DNA from: Fredinandcohnia onubensis
Lineage (GTDB): Bacteria; Bacillota; Bacilli; Bacillales; Bacillaceae_L
Length of the DNA stretch: 64,000 nt
Assembly: GCF_002734285.1 (NCBI RefSeq)
Contig: NZ_NSEA01000008.1
Coordinates: 122,902 to 186,901, forward strand
Reading direction: 5' to 3'
The translations under genes and the position numbers were made by a program. The notes below the pieces were generated by a model. It did no database searches, was not told where the DNA came from, and worked only from the letters and a program-made list of their open reading frames with translations. Position 1 is the stretch's first letter. Every line of letters begins with the position of its first letter. Positions 41,687-51,800 of the stretch are shown piece after piece.

Positions 41687-42493
41687 TTATTTAAGTCCTG
41701 ATAGCTGAATACCTTCTGTAAAATACTTCTGGAAGAATAAGAAGATTAGAAACGTCGGGATAAATGAAATAGTCGAACCTGCCATCTCAATTCCAAAGTT
41801 CCCTTCCTTATTTAACGTAGAAGCTAAACCAACCGTGATTGGATACATTTTTTCATTTGTCATATAAATAAGTGGTTGGAATAAATCGTTCCAGTTACTT
41901 ACAAATGCGAACGTTCCAACAGTAGCAATGGATGGAAATGCTAATGGCATATATATTTTTCGAAACACATGAAAATCGTTTGCTCCATCCATCCTTGCTG
42001 CTTCATCTAATTCCATAGGAATGCCCTGCATAAATTGACGTACTAAAAATACACCCATAATTGCCCAAAGCTCAGGAACTATCAACGCTTGATATTCATT
42101 AATCCAACCAAATTTTGAAAACATGATAAATTTCGGAATGATCAGCAATTGCGATGGAATCATGATGACAGCCATGAATGTCCAGAATATAAATTCCCTT
42201 CCAAAGAATTGCTTTCTTGCAAATATATAGCCTAATAACCCCGCAAAAAACATTTGTGAAAATACCGGAATAACAGTTATAACAACAGAGTTCATAATCC
42301 ATCGTAAGAAGTTATCATTCCGAAAGAGGTACGTAAAGTTATTGATCGACGGATCATTAGGAATCCAAAATAATGGGTCCATTGCTGCAAATGTCGTTTC
42401 TTTAAATGAACTTAACACCATGATTAAAAATGGAAGGAGAAAGCAAAACCCCAAGAAGATCGTGACAAAATATTTTATTATTTTAGTAAACAA
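41687..42493 (-). CDS. ABC sugar permease, MalG/CUT1 type
   Basis: 268 residues with TTG start at 42493 behind GGGAG (about 10 bases); the nearby ATG at 42502 runs into a stop after six codons. Six membrane segments, the EAA loop MELDEAARMDGANDFHVFRKIYMPLA (short form EAARMDGA), and family C-terminal FFQKYFTEGIQLSGLK. Inner-membrane half of an oligosaccharide importer. 31 bases after the first permease. Confidence 0.95.
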   Translation of the reverse strand: MFTKIIKYFVTIFLGFCFLLPFLIMVLSSFKETTFAAMDPLFWIPNDPSINNFTYLFRNDNFLRWIMNSVVITVIPVFSQMFFAGLLGYIFARKQFFGREFIFWTFMAVIMIPSQLLIIPKFIMFSKFGWINEYQALIVPELWAIMGVFLVRQFMQGIPMELDEAARMDGANDFHVFRKIYMPLAFPSIATVGTFAFVSNWNDLFQPLIYMTNEKMYPITVGLASTLNKEGNFGIEMAGSTISFIPTFLIFLFFQKYFTEGIQLSGLK

Positions 42494-42524
42494 GTTCGTT
42501 CATCTCCCTTACAACTCTCAACTA

Positions 42525-43481
42525 TTAATAGATCCCTTGATCTTTACCAAAATATTTTCTCTGGATAAGCGATATGATTAAGATTATCGCGAATAATACG
42601 TAAGATAAAACGGCTGCGTAGCTAAAGTTCAAATTCGTGAAACCTATTTGATAAAGATAAAAAACTATGGTACTTGTCGAGAAATTTGGTCCTCCGTTTG
42701 TTAATAGGAATGCAGAATCAAAGATTTGGAAAGAACCAATTGTCGTAATAATTAACACATAGAAATGAATCGGTTTTAATAATGGGAAAGTAATTAACCA
42801 AAAGGATTTTAAAGGTGAAGCACCATCGATTTTTGCGGCTTCATACATATCTTTTGGAATGGACTGTAGCCCTGCAAAATAATAAATCATTGTACTTCCA
42901 GATACTTTGAAAATACTCAAACCTGCCAATACAATTAGGGCTTGTGAAGAATCAGATAAAAATAATTGGGCATCAACACCTATAAAGCTTAGAAGGTAGT
43001 TGATAAATCCTGATTCCGTTCCTGAAAACAACCATTCCCATATCCCTGCAACAACAACGAATGATGTTACAACAGGCAGGAAAAATATCCCTTTAAAAAT
43101 TTTCGTAAAACGAATTCCTGATTTTATGACAAGCGCTAAAATCAAACCTAGTGCCATTGTAGGGACTATATAATAGAAGGAAAATAAAACCGTGTTCCAA
43201 ATTGATTTTAAAGCAATCGGATCATCAAATAATTGCTTCCAATTTCGTAATCCAACAAACTCAGAAGTACCAATAATTCGATAATTAAGAAACGTTAATA
43301 CGAAGCTATAAACAAATGGAATGACTTGAAATATTAAAAAATGAATTAAGACTGGTGCCAGTACAATATAAACAATTCCATTTTTTCGCATTTCATCTTT
43401 TATCCTGTTTTTTAAAGGAGGCTTGACCTTTTTTAGAGTTTCTAGAGGTACCTTGTTATGAGTTTCTATGACCTTTTCCAA
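42525..43481 (-). CDS. ABC sugar permease, MalF/UgpA/CUT1 type
   Basis: 318 residues, TTG start at 43481 with AAGGTGAT just upstream. A 32-residue charged N-terminal tail precedes six membrane segments. The EAA loop is MYEAAKIDGASPLKSFWLITFPLL (EAAKIDGA), where the ATPase docks. Ends QRKYFGKDQGIY. Partner of the downstream permease. A hairpin separates it from the binding-protein gene. Confidence 0.95.
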   Translation of the reverse strand: MEKVIETHNKVPLETLKKVKPPLKNRIKDEMRKNGIVYIVLAPVLIHFLIFQVIPFVYSFVLTFLNYRIIGTSEFVGLRNWKQLFDDPIALKSIWNTVLFSFYYIVPTMALGLILALVIKSGIRFTKIFKGIFFLPVVTSFVVVAGIWEWLFSGTESGFINYLLSFIGVDAQLFLSDSSQALIVLAGLSIFKVSGSTMIYYFAGLQSIPKDMYEAAKIDGASPLKSFWLITFPLLKPIHFYVLIITTIGSFQIFDSAFLLTNGGPNFSTSTIVFYLYQIGFTNLNFSYAAVLSYVLFAIILIISLIQRKYFGKDQGIY

Positions 43482-43546
43482 GCTATCACCTTATTTCTTT
43501 ATTAATTAACAAAAGTTTTTGTAAACAAAGGACCTTTTAATAAATA

Positions 43547-43578
43547 GAGAGTCTTATTCACCTAGGAATAAAACTCTC
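43547..43578 (-). terminator. Partial terminator between binding-protein and permease genes
   Basis: GAGAGTCTTATTC pairs with GAATAAAACTCTC (one mismatch) across a 6-base loop; on the minus strand TATTTATT follows. Such hairpins are common after sugar-binding-protein genes and lower downstream permease expression. Confidence 0.65.
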
Positions 43579-43599
43579 TTTTCGTAAGAAGCTATTTGT

Positions 43600-44862
43600 T
43601 TACGGCTTAGCTAATTCAGCTTCAATTGCTTCAGCTGCTGCATCTGCTGCTTCTTGAGGAGTTTTTTCTCCTGCCATCATTGTTTGTATTTCAGCTTGAA
43701 TAAATGGCATGATTGCACGCCCTTTTGGATGAATAACACCAGGTAATGCAAATTCTGTATATGTTGCCAGTTGGCTCATATATTGGTTAGAATCAAAGAT
43801 ATCTTTTGCCTCTTCTTGAGTTGGAATATACTGAGTAACTGTATTAAAAATACGTTGGTTTTCAGCATTCGTAACAGACTTTACAAATTCTGCTGCTGCA
43901 TCAGGATTATCAGTGTTTGAAGGCACAACGAACATTCCTGTCGTACCATAAGTTAATTGCTTTTCACCTGTTAAAGGTGGAGCAATAGCGAAATCGAATT
44001 TTCCTTCTTTTTCCATCATCGTAATACTTATTCCAGATCCAAGTTGTGCCATTATTTTTCCGGCGAACCATAATTCATCTTGTGTGGTTGCTGTAATAGA
44101 ATCTTCTGGAATATATCCTTTTTGATACAAATTATTAACCATCTCAAATGCTTTCACACTCTCTGGGCTATTGATTAACACTTCATTCTCATCTGTTACA
44201 ACATCTCCACCTGCTTGCCAAACCCAAGGATAGATTGTTCCGTTCATGGAACCTCCTCCTAAATAGTTTAATCCATAGAAACCTTTTTCTTTTGCTTTTG
44301 CTGCCCATGCTTCAAATTCTTCCCATGTTTTTGGAAGGTTTGCTGGATCTTCACCAATCGCTTTAACGACATCTAGATTATAAATGAATGTATAAGCTTC
44401 TTGCAGGATTGGTAATCCATACTTCTTGTCTTTCCAAGTAGTAGATACTAATGCAGTATCAACAAACCCTTCAAGATCAGATTCTTCTAAGTATGGGTCT
44501 AATTCTAGTAGCATTCCTACATCTGCATATTGTGGCATTTGGTCAGGAATGGCATAGAATACATCCGGTCCATTGTTAGCCGCTAAAGCCGTTAGAACTT
44601 TTTGGTCTCGGTTTGCCCATGGGATTGTTTCAATATTTACCTCTACATCTGGAAACTCTTTATTGTAATTAGCAGTGATTTCTTTCCACATTTCCTCTTC
44701 TTTTGTAGCATCACCTGTATATGGATGTACCCATACTGTGATTTCACCATCAACTTTTCCATCTTCTTTTTTAGGCTCTGTACTTGAATCATTACTACAA
44801 GCTGAAAAAAGCAAGCTACCTGAAAGCAAAAGTGCCATGAACGAAAAACGTTTCTTTTTCAT
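43600..44862 (-). CDS. Sugar-binding lipoprotein of an ABC importer
   Basis: 420 residues, ATG 44862. Lipoprotein signal MKKKRFSFMALLLSGSLLFSAC with the cysteine at residue 22, then an acidic SNDSSTEPKKEDG linker. CUT1-type solute-binding fold with ITVWVHPYTGDATKEEEMWKEI, DVFYAIPDQMPQYADVGMLLELDP and GTTGMFVVPSNTDNPDAAAEFVKSV. First gene of the operon with two permeases and a Gfo/Idh gene. Expression should depend on the operator/promoter at 45040-45088. Confidence 0.95.
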   Translation of the reverse strand: MKKKRFSFMALLLSGSLLFSACSNDSSTEPKKEDGKVDGEITVWVHPYTGDATKEEEMWKEITANYNKEFPDVEVNIETIPWANRDQKVLTALAANNGPDVFYAIPDQMPQYADVGMLLELDPYLEESDLEGFVDTALVSTTWKDKKYGLPILQEAYTFIYNLDVVKAIGEDPANLPKTWEEFEAWAAKAKEKGFYGLNYLGGGSMNGTIYPWVWQAGGDVVTDENEVLINSPESVKAFEMVNNLYQKGYIPEDSITATTQDELWFAGKIMAQLGSGISITMMEKEGKFDFAIAPPLTGEKQLTYGTTGMFVVPSNTDNPDAAAEFVKSVTNAENQRIFNTVTQYIPTQEEAKDIFDSNQYMSQLATYTEFALPGVIHPKGRAIMPFIQAEIQTMMAGEKTPQEAADAAAEAIEAELAKP

Positions 44863-45039
44863 CTACGAATTACCCCCTATTAAGTTCTAAATAAAATTTG
44901 TAAGACTATAAACCTACCATTATTTCTTTTACAAATCCCCCCTTTACCTAAACCTTTTGTCTGAAAAAACACTTAATTGAAAGCCTATACATTTGATGTT
45001 AAAAAAATTCTGCAATTTTCAAATACTTTTACTAATCTT

Positions 45040-45068
45040 ATTCTAGTTCGTTTGTATTATTGTGACAA
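45040..45068 (-). promoter_or_regulatory. Promoter of the ABC transporter operon
   Basis: Minus strand TTGTCA (45068-45063), exactly 17 bases, TAGAAT (45045-45040); both boxes match 5 of 6. Start near 45033, about 170 bases before the binding-protein ATG. Confidence 0.7.
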
Positions 45069-45088
45069 GTCTATAAATTGTCTTTAAT
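45058..45088. promoter_or_regulatory. Operator 3 of the putative regulon
   Basis: In promoter orientation TTAAAGAC-AATTTAT-AGACTTGTC (45087-45064), fully matching the consensus and overlapping the -35 box; centre about 40 bases upstream of the predicted start. Confidence 0.75.
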
Positions 45089-45131
45089 AAAAAATTGGAA
45101 TTAATTTAGTACCCTAACAATTAAATAGTAA

Positions 45132-46217
45132 TTACACATAGTTCAATCCTTGTGGAAATGGAAATGGAATCGGAAATAGTTCCTGTATAGATAAGTTTAC
45201 ATTTTTATCTCCTTTTAAGATCAGCTCTTCTAGATCACGATTACTTATAGTAACGGAATCCTTTGTATTTGTAACGCTTTTATTGTTATCATCTACATTT
45301 GAAATCTGAAGCTTATTTTTAAAATATGGAGCAAGCTGCTGCAAGAGTAACTCCAGATTCATAATTCGGATTGTTCCCGGAAATGGTTGTTCTACTTTTT
45401 CCAGTAATGGGTCATCAAGCTTTTGTATCAACTCTTTTTCATAAGTAGGTATATTAAATAGTAGGGAATCAATCCCGTATGTAAATGATTCTTTAAGCAA
45501 ACTCACAATAGCTATGGGGTCTCCTCCCCACTCGATAATTCTAGATTCCACGTTCTCTTGTTCCTGGTAAGGTACTCCGAAAATTAAAAACGCTTTTACT
45601 TCCATGTTCTCTTCTGCGACAAGAACCTTGTGCTTCATTTTAAATATACTAGCGAATCCCGCTGACTCATTTAGTTGAGCCATTTCAAATATACTTTGTT
45701 CATATCGGATTGGTCGACGATGACTTAGTTTTCTCATTTGAAACCAGTCAGTTGGCTGAAGCTCACGAACATGATAAGCCTTCTCCGGTTTTAGGTCATT
45801 TTGATGAAGCTTAAATTGATTCAGCTTGCCATAAAATGTACAACCTTGTTTGATGTAAAGTGGTAAATCTCCTGAAATAAAGAGAATGGAAGCACCTGAC
45901 TTGTTGACATGATCAAAAATCATTTGTAAAAGTGTGTTGGCTAACCCTCTTTTCCTATATTCTGGGTCCGTGCAAACAGCACCAATTGAATAGGCTTGAA
46001 CTTCTGCACCTTCGATATGAAGTACAGATGGTACCAATCCAATAAAAGAAACTAATGTCCCATCCATAAATGCACCATAGGATTGATGGAAGGCATGTGA
46101 GAAAACTTGTGGAAACGCAACCCCCATAGATACGTGACCTTCCTTACGAAACACTTTATCAGCCAACTCAATTGCCTGTTGAAAATCGCCTTCTTCTAGC
46201 AAACGGTATTCAACCAT
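45132..46217 (-). CDS. GNAT acetyltransferase (Eis-like two-part protein)
   Basis: 361 residues, ATG 46217 after GAGGTG. N-terminal GNAT domain (YRLLEEGDFQQAIELADKVF; acetyl-CoA loop YSIGAVCTDPEYRKRGLANTLLQMIFDHV, core RKRGLA). A second, degenerate GNAT-like half and a C-terminal segment end in LFPIPFPFPQGLNYV. Family members often acetylate amines of sugars or proteins. Its predicted promoter carries an operator shared with the sugar genes, so it belongs to the locus by regulation; substrate unknown. Confidence 0.85.
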   Translation of the reverse strand: MVEYRLLEEGDFQQAIELADKVFRKEGHVSMGVAFPQVFSHAFHQSYGAFMDGTLVSFIGLVPSVLHIEGAEVQAYSIGAVCTDPEYRKRGLANTLLQMIFDHVNKSGASILFISGDLPLYIKQGCTFYGKLNQFKLHQNDLKPEKAYHVRELQPTDWFQMRKLSHRRPIRYEQSIFEMAQLNESAGFASIFKMKHKVLVAEENMEVKAFLIFGVPYQEQENVESRIIEWGGDPIAIVSLLKESFTYGIDSLLFNIPTYEKELIQKLDDPLLEKVEQPFPGTIRIMNLELLLQQLAPYFKNKLQISNVDDNNKSVTNTKDSVTISNRDLEELILKGDKNVNLSIQELFPIPFPFPQGLNYV

Positions 46218-46294
46218 TTAATTCACCTCATCTTTTTATATTTCATTTTCGAATAACTTTTATAGGAGACAACCTCTTATCCTCCTGCAAAAAA

Positions 46295-46308
46295 TGTAAT
46301 CGCTAACA
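46295..46308. promoter_or_regulatory. CcpA cre site in the GNAT/DUF624 divergent region
   Basis: TGTAATCGCTAACA fits TGWAANCGNTWNCA at all positions. It lies just upstream of an extended -10 (plus strand) and within the leader of the divergent GNAT gene, so it could repress either or both. Confidence 0.75.
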
Positions 46309-46318
46309 GATTGAATCA

Positions 46319-46327
46319 TGTTATAAT
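46319..46327 (+). promoter_or_regulatory. Extended -10 promoter toward the DUF624 gene
   Basis: TGTTATAAT is a perfect extended -10; no good -35 is present. The cre site lies at the -35 position and operator 4 lies downstream of the predicted start (about 46334). Confidence 0.5.
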
Positions 46328-46354
46328 ACAACTAAACTTTCTGACTTACTTTCT

Positions 46355-46382
46355 ATTTTATTTGAAATTAATTAAGTGACAA
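46355..46382 (-). promoter_or_regulatory. Promoter of the GNAT gene
   Basis: Minus strand TTGTCA (46382-46377), 16 bases, TAAAAT (46360-46355). Same arrangement as at the ABC operon, with the operator overlapping the -35. Confidence 0.6.
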
Positions 46383-46402
46383 GTCTATTAAGTGTCTTTA
46401 AT
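46372..46402. promoter_or_regulatory. Operator 4 of the putative regulon
   Basis: In minus orientation TTAAAGAC-ACTTAAT-AGACTTGTC (46401-46378). Outer arms also form an inverted repeat TTAAGTGAC/GTCTTTAA. Lies between the GNAT and DUF624 genes and may control both. Confidence 0.75.
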
Positions 46403-46445
46403 TTGATCCATGTACATATTTTTTATCATAATGAGGTGGCATATA

Positions 46446-47069
46446 TTGGGTGGTTGGGAAAAATTTAATAATTATGCGGTATGGATGGTAAAAGTGGCAT
46501 ATGTAAATTTACTATGGATTGGCTTTACGATTATTGGATTAGGCGTATTTGGTTTATTCCCTGCGACGGGTGCCATGTTTGCAATAGTTCAAAAATGGAT
46601 GCAAAACGAACCAGTTGATCGTATCTTTCATTCATTTTGGAAAACCTTTAGAAAAGAATTTATCTCACTTAACAAGTTTGGACTATTCTTTATCGTGATT
46701 GGCTATGTATTAGTGTATGACTTTATGTTTGTATATAAGAATGTGGACAAGCTACAGTTGCTGTTTCCAGTACTTCTGTTTTTAGCGATCTGTTATTTAC
46801 TCACGTTACTCTATTTCTTTCCTATATACACACAATTTAAAATGAAATACTTTCAATATATAAAACAATCATTCCTAATTGGAGCTAGCTCTGTGTTAGA
46901 AACTATTCTCATTTTCACAGCATGTATGCTTCTTGGCATTATAATAAACTTAATTCCTGGAATAATCCCATTGTTTACTGGAAGTGTACTAGCCGTTGCG
47001 ATTACTTGGTGTAGCAATAGAGCCCTATTTAAAATTAAAAGCAAGAAAAAGAGTTTTATTCATCAGTAA
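46446..47069 (+). CDS. DUF624 (YesL-type) membrane protein
   Basis: 207 residues with TTG start at 46446, 6 bases after GAGGTGG; the ATG at 46431 lies on the ribosome site and the one at 46410 has none. Starts MGGWEKFNNYAVWMVKVAYVNLLWIGF, the typical YesL beginning, with five to six membrane segments and GLGVFGLFPATGAMFAIVQKW. YesL-like proteins accompany CUT1 sugar importers in Bacillus; role unknown, perhaps in transporter assembly or sensing. A strong terminator follows. Confidence 0.88.
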   Translation: MGGWEKFNNYAVWMVKVAYVNLLWIGFTIIGLGVFGLFPATGAMFAIVQKWMQNEPVDRIFHSFWKTFRKEFISLNKFGLFFIVIGYVLVYDFMFVYKNVDKLQLLFPVLLFLAICYLLTLLYFFPIYTQFKMKYFQYIKQSFLIGASSVLETILIFTACMLLGIIINLIPGIIPLFTGSVLAVAITWCSNRALFKIKSKKKSFIHQ

Positions 47070-47086
47070 AATTAGCAGTATGTTTC

Positions 47087-47115
47087 AGAGTGTCTATCAA
47101 TGGACACTCTTTTTT
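47087..47115 (+). terminator. Terminator after the DUF624 gene
   Basis: AGAGTGTC pairs with GACACTCT across an 8-base loop, then TTTTTT. Confidence 0.88.
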
Positions 47116-47153
47116 ACTTGGGCAAAGTATGGCGGTGTATTTTTTATCCTGAT

Positions 47154-47200
47154 TTAAAGTCCGTTAAAAGTCTTGATTATTCCTACTATTCTTTTACACT
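47154..47200 (+). promoter_or_regulatory. Operator-like site 5 with promoter for the FAD oxidoreductase gene
   Basis: TTAAAGTC-CGTTAAA-AGTCTTGAT (47154-47177) matches the regulon consensus in 13 of 17 defined positions with the same 7-base gap. It overlaps TTGATT (47173) which is 16 bases from TACACT (47195-47200). Weaker than the other sites. Confidence 0.4.
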
Positions 47201-47245
47201 TTAAGTAAGTTTAGTAGAAAGTTTCCACCTAAGGAGGATAACAAA

Positions 47246-48841
47246 ATGGATTTCAGTCAGTTATATTATTATGTACCTACCCCGAAAGCTAGTGAGCCAA
47301 AGACAATCACCCGAGATTTAATTATCTATGGTGCAACACCCGCTGGAATTACGGCGGCCATTCAAGCAAAACGAATGGGACTTTCTGTTGTCATTGCTGA
47401 ATTTGGTAGACATGTTGGCGGAATTACAGCAAGTGGTTTAGGAGCCTCTGATATTGGTGCAAAAGAGGCAATTGGTGGTTTATCGAGAGAATTTTTTCAG
47501 GAATTAGGAAGTTATTACAATACAAACGAACAGTGGACCTTTGAACCGAAGGCAGCCAAATATGTATTTGAGAAATGGCTCAAGGAAAACGATATTGAAG
47601 TTGTTTATAATCAGCATGTAATTGAAGTGAAAAAAGAGAATAACAGGATAACAGAATTAATTATGGAAGATGGAACTACATATATAGGCGACTTTTTCAT
47701 TGATACTAGCTATGAGGGTGACGTAATGGCCAAAGCAGGAGTTACGTACTTTGTAGGTAGAGAGTCGAATGCCACTTACAAAGAGAGATATAATGGAATC
47801 CAATTTGGACACCCCCACCATCAGTTTGAAAAGTGGATTGATCCATATGTAGTTGAAGGTGACCCTTCCAGTGGAGTATTGCCTGGTATTACAGAAACTA
47901 CTCATGAAACTCTTGGCTATCAAGGTCAGGGTGACACGCGAATTCAAGCCTATAATTTTCGAATTTGCTTAACAAACCGTGATGATAATCGTCTTCCATT
48001 TCCGAAACCTCCCTCCTATAACCGAGAGCGGTATGCATTGTTATTACGTTATATCAATGCGGGAGTATGGGATGCAATGAATCTACATACCTTGTTACCT
48101 AATGGAAAATCGGACTTAAATAACTACGGAGGATTCTCTACGGATAACATTGGGATGAATTATGAATGGCCTGAAGGAGATTTCGACACACGTGAAAGAA
48201 TCTTTCAAGATCACTTTACATATAATCTCGGCATTCTCTTTTTCTTAGCCAATGATGAACAAGTTCCAAAGGCGATTCGGGACGAGGTCTCTCAATGGGG
48301 ATTAGCTCGAGATGAGTTTGAAGAAACTGGGCATTGGCCTCATCAGTTATATATTCGTGAAGCAAGAAGAATGATAGCGGATTATGTGATGACAGACCAC
48401 AATTGTTTGGGAGATCGTAAGGTAGAAGACTCAATTGGACTAGCTTCCTATCAAATGGATTCTCATCATGTTAGAAGATTAGTTATTGATGGACGTGTTT
48501 ACAATGAAGGTGATGTTGAAGTGCCGATATCACCTTATCCAATCTCCTATCGTTCAATTCGCCCAAAAGCTGAAGAGTGCGAAAACTTACTCGTTCCTGT
48601 GTGTTTATCAAGTTCACATATTGCCTATGGTTCCATACGGATGGAGCCCGTGTTTATGATTTTAGGTCAATCGGCAGGAGCTGCAGCCGCTTTAGCCCAT
48701 AAAAATAATACAACTGTACAAGGCATCTCTTATGAACTATTAAAGAATGAATTACTCTCATACGGACAAGTACTACAATGGGATGATTCAATTGAAGATG
48801 ACCCTGTATTACGAATGAAAGAAACGTTTGGAAAGAAATAA
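47246..48841 (+). CDS. FAD-dependent oxidoreductase (FAD_oxidored family), second copy
   Basis: 531 residues, ATG 47246 after AAGGAGG. RDLIIYGATPAGITAAIQAKRMGLSV is the FAD motif with GATPAG in place of GxGxxG, followed by RHVGGITASGLGASDIG, DTSYEGDVMAKAGVTYFVG, and C-terminal SSSHIAYGSIRMEPVFMILGQSAGAAAALA. This branch is often annotated as xanthan-lyase-like or as a sugar-locus oxidoreductase; no lyase domain is present. No signal peptide. Flanked by terminators, so a single-gene unit, with an operator-like site upstream. Confidence 0.85.
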   Translation: MDFSQLYYYVPTPKASEPKTITRDLIIYGATPAGITAAIQAKRMGLSVVIAEFGRHVGGITASGLGASDIGAKEAIGGLSREFFQELGSYYNTNEQWTFEPKAAKYVFEKWLKENDIEVVYNQHVIEVKKENNRITELIMEDGTTYIGDFFIDTSYEGDVMAKAGVTYFVGRESNATYKERYNGIQFGHPHHQFEKWIDPYVVEGDPSSGVLPGITETTHETLGYQGQGDTRIQAYNFRICLTNRDDNRLPFPKPPSYNRERYALLLRYINAGVWDAMNLHTLLPNGKSDLNNYGGFSTDNIGMNYEWPEGDFDTRERIFQDHFTYNLGILFFLANDEQVPKAIRDEVSQWGLARDEFEETGHWPHQLYIREARRMIADYVMTDHNCLGDRKVEDSIGLASYQMDSHHVRRLVIDGRVYNEGDVEVPISPYPISYRSIRPKAEECENLLVPVCLSSSHIAYGSIRMEPVFMILGQSAGAAAALAHKNNTTVQGISYELLKNELLSYGQVLQWDDSIEDDPVLRMKETFGKK

Positions 48842-48846
48842 AGAGA

Positions 48847-48881
48847 AGGACTACATTTAATGGAAAATGTAGTCCTTTTTA
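48847..48881. terminator. Terminator after the FAD oxidoreductase gene
   Basis: AAGGACTACATTT pairs with AAATGTAGTCCTT across a short loop, then TTTT. It also lies 5 bases from the stop of the convergent 1455-residue gene; AAGAGAAGG on the other side makes it weaker for the minus strand. Confidence 0.82.
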
Positions 48882-48885
48882 CTTG

Positions 48886-51800
48886 TTACGGTAAAACTCT
48901 TACCGTAATTGTTTGGCTCTCGCCAATAGTTAAGAAATCGGTGTTATTTAAAGAAGATACCTTAGATTTTTCCAGAATAGAAATACTTGTTGTTTCTATA
49001 TTTTTGTTTGCTTTGAATCGAAGTACAGCAATTTTTCCATCTTCTTCGAGTGACTTTCCTGTAGGCAATTTAGCTGAAATCTTTACCTTTCCAGATTCCT
49101 TTTCCACTTCGAATTCTGTACCCTTCTCACTAAATGGGCCAACCCCTTTTGCTTGTATGAACTTTAGATCTTTTGCATTATAGCCTAGTTCAGCAATCGT
49201 CTTATCAAGATTATTTACTTGGTTGGCGTAGAGAGCTACCTCAAACATATCACCTTGTTTAACACTTAATGGACCATTGAGATGTAATTGTCCTGGGTGT
49301 GTTTTATCAGTAATGCTTACCTTATACATCAATGTTCTATTAGAACGCGGTGAATAATAAAGATGTCCATCTTCTCCCATCGTGAATGCTTCAGAATCCT
49401 CAAAGTAATGAAAATCAAGGGTGATTGGATCAATTGCTACTAATCGGCGACCAAGCTGCATGTAAAGAATATCTTGATGCCATTCGACATTATAAGCGCC
49501 CCATTGGCCCCAAGAACTATCAGATGGGAATAGATTTTTATATTTTATTAAAGCAAGTGATTCAGGATCCAGCGCAAACACAATTCCATTTACAGCTCCC
49601 CATAATAACCCATCAGGACCAATTGAAAGTCCACCAATTGCAGGAGGACTATAAAGTCCAGGAATATCTAAAGAAATTTCTTTGAGTTTCTTTTCATTTT
49701 TGATATCCCATACGAAGATTTTAGCTTCAGTTGCCGTTGTTTCAGAACTTAATCCCCCATTAATACTAGTAGAACCATAAATTTTCCCGTCTTTATGTGC
49801 TAAAGAAATGATACTTTGATTTTCAACGATATTCCGGTGCACTTTATAGGATTCATTTGGATTTTGACCAGCAGGGTCATAGACCATTAATGCCCCACCG
49901 AGTTCTCCATAGTCAGGAATCGATCCCAAATAGATTTTTCCTTCGACATCAATTCCGCTGATAGGACGGTCTTGTGCTTCTCCAATATTAAATAGTTTCC
50001 TAGGATTATCACCGCTTGCTGGGATATATTCCTCAAAAGCGCCTCCCGGATAAACTCCGAAGTAGACTTTGTCTTGAAACGGAATGACTGCTCCAGCCTG
50101 ACCCATTGGGAAAAGCTTCAATTCTTTCGTAAACACATCATATTCAGCTGCCTTTGAGGCCTGCATACCTGTAATATAAACTTTTCCGTTTGCACCCTTC
50201 TTAAATACGTGAGTGATTGAAGGAGATGGTGGCAAGAAATTAGAAATGGTTTTAATTTTCCCAGTAGCTGGATTAAAAAAGATATAGCTCCCAGCAAAAT
50301 TCATGGTAACCAAACTTACACCTGGAAGTTCAGGGTCCGGTGATTCTACCCAATCTACCCCTCTAAATCCTGTTCCAAAATCTACAATTTCAATTAACTC
50401 AAATGTATTAACATCAAAGGAAGCTATTTTCCCGTTAACCGGCATATAAATTTTTCCATCAAGAGATGTCTTCGGTAGATGGAGACCGGAATTACTGTTT
50501 TCAATTTTAACATCTTCCCATTTTTGCGTTTCTAAATTATATACATACCTTGTTTGTGAAGTTTCAAAACGTGCAATTAACAGTCTGTCATCAACTATAT
50601 CTAAATCATATACATATCCTACTTCGTTTAAAGGAGAAGCAATTTCAACCTTCTCGCCTGATTTCACATCGAGTTTATAAATCTCTCCAAGTGATGTTCC
50701 GCCATACACATATCCATTGCTATAATCAATCGAACGGACATATTCTTGGCTAATATGACCCATTAATCGTCCATAATCATGTGCTGTTTGAGTAGAAGGA
50801 TCATACTTAATAATTTTCCCAAGTGGACCTGTAGCAATATATACATTACCCTCTTCATCATGCTCAAGTGCCCAAAAAACATTCTCGGTACTGTGTGTAT
50901 AGACCTTTTTAATATCCTTTGTGACAGGAGAATACACCCACAACTGTCCACCTGCAGCCACATATACGTCTCCGTTCGGTACAACCGTATGGCTCCAAAC
51001 ATCTCCTGCACCTTCCATAGGTAAGCTACGGATAAGTTTATGCTCATCAATATTAATTACATGGAATATAGGTGGAATTCCTTTAACGGTTGTATACATG
51101 ACATTAACACCGTCTTCTACACCAGTTCGTCCATCAAACAAGCCAATTGTATCAGCAATCGGCGGTTGGAGGTTTTCAGGCTGACTAAAAGACAAGTTTC
51201 CTAGTTTTTCATGTATTTCGCCAATTGTAATCAATGACGTTTGATCCCGTTCTAGCTGAAATTCATTATTCATAACTGTTTCTTTACTTAAAACTGTCCA
51301 TGCTTGCCCAGACTCAGATCCCGCTTTGAATTGTAACTGGACAATACTTGAGTTCGATTTCACAGGTTGCTCCGGTTTTGTAGAAGCCATAACACTCAAT
51401 CTTCCGTTAGATTCCTCTACAATTACTGATGCAGATTCTGTTGCAAAATCCCCAAGTGGTTCATAGCTTAAAAATTGTAGATTTTCGCGGTCATAGTAGA
51501 CATACCCTTCAATATGATGAAGCTCTTTTACTTTTGAAGCATCTAACGTAACTGTAAAAGTCTCACCTTCAGCAATTTGTGTAGGAGCTGATATCGAGAG
51601 ATTTGCTGGTGATTGATCTGCCTCATGTAGTATCGTTACATCATCATAATAAGCCTCAGCAATTTGATAAGATGTGGAATATAAAACCATTCGTGCATAC
51701 GCTGCATCAGCCGGAGCAACTACTTCTCTAGTATAAATATCGCTCCATTCCTCTACCGGAACGTCTTTTCCAGACGCATAATGCATCTCAGTTGCACCTA

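Noticed and set aside
43531-43560. Another regulon operator between the binding-protein and permease genes
   Set aside because: GAC and the later AGAGTC do not give the right half-site at the fixed spacing; the sequence is better explained as the partial-terminator hairpin.
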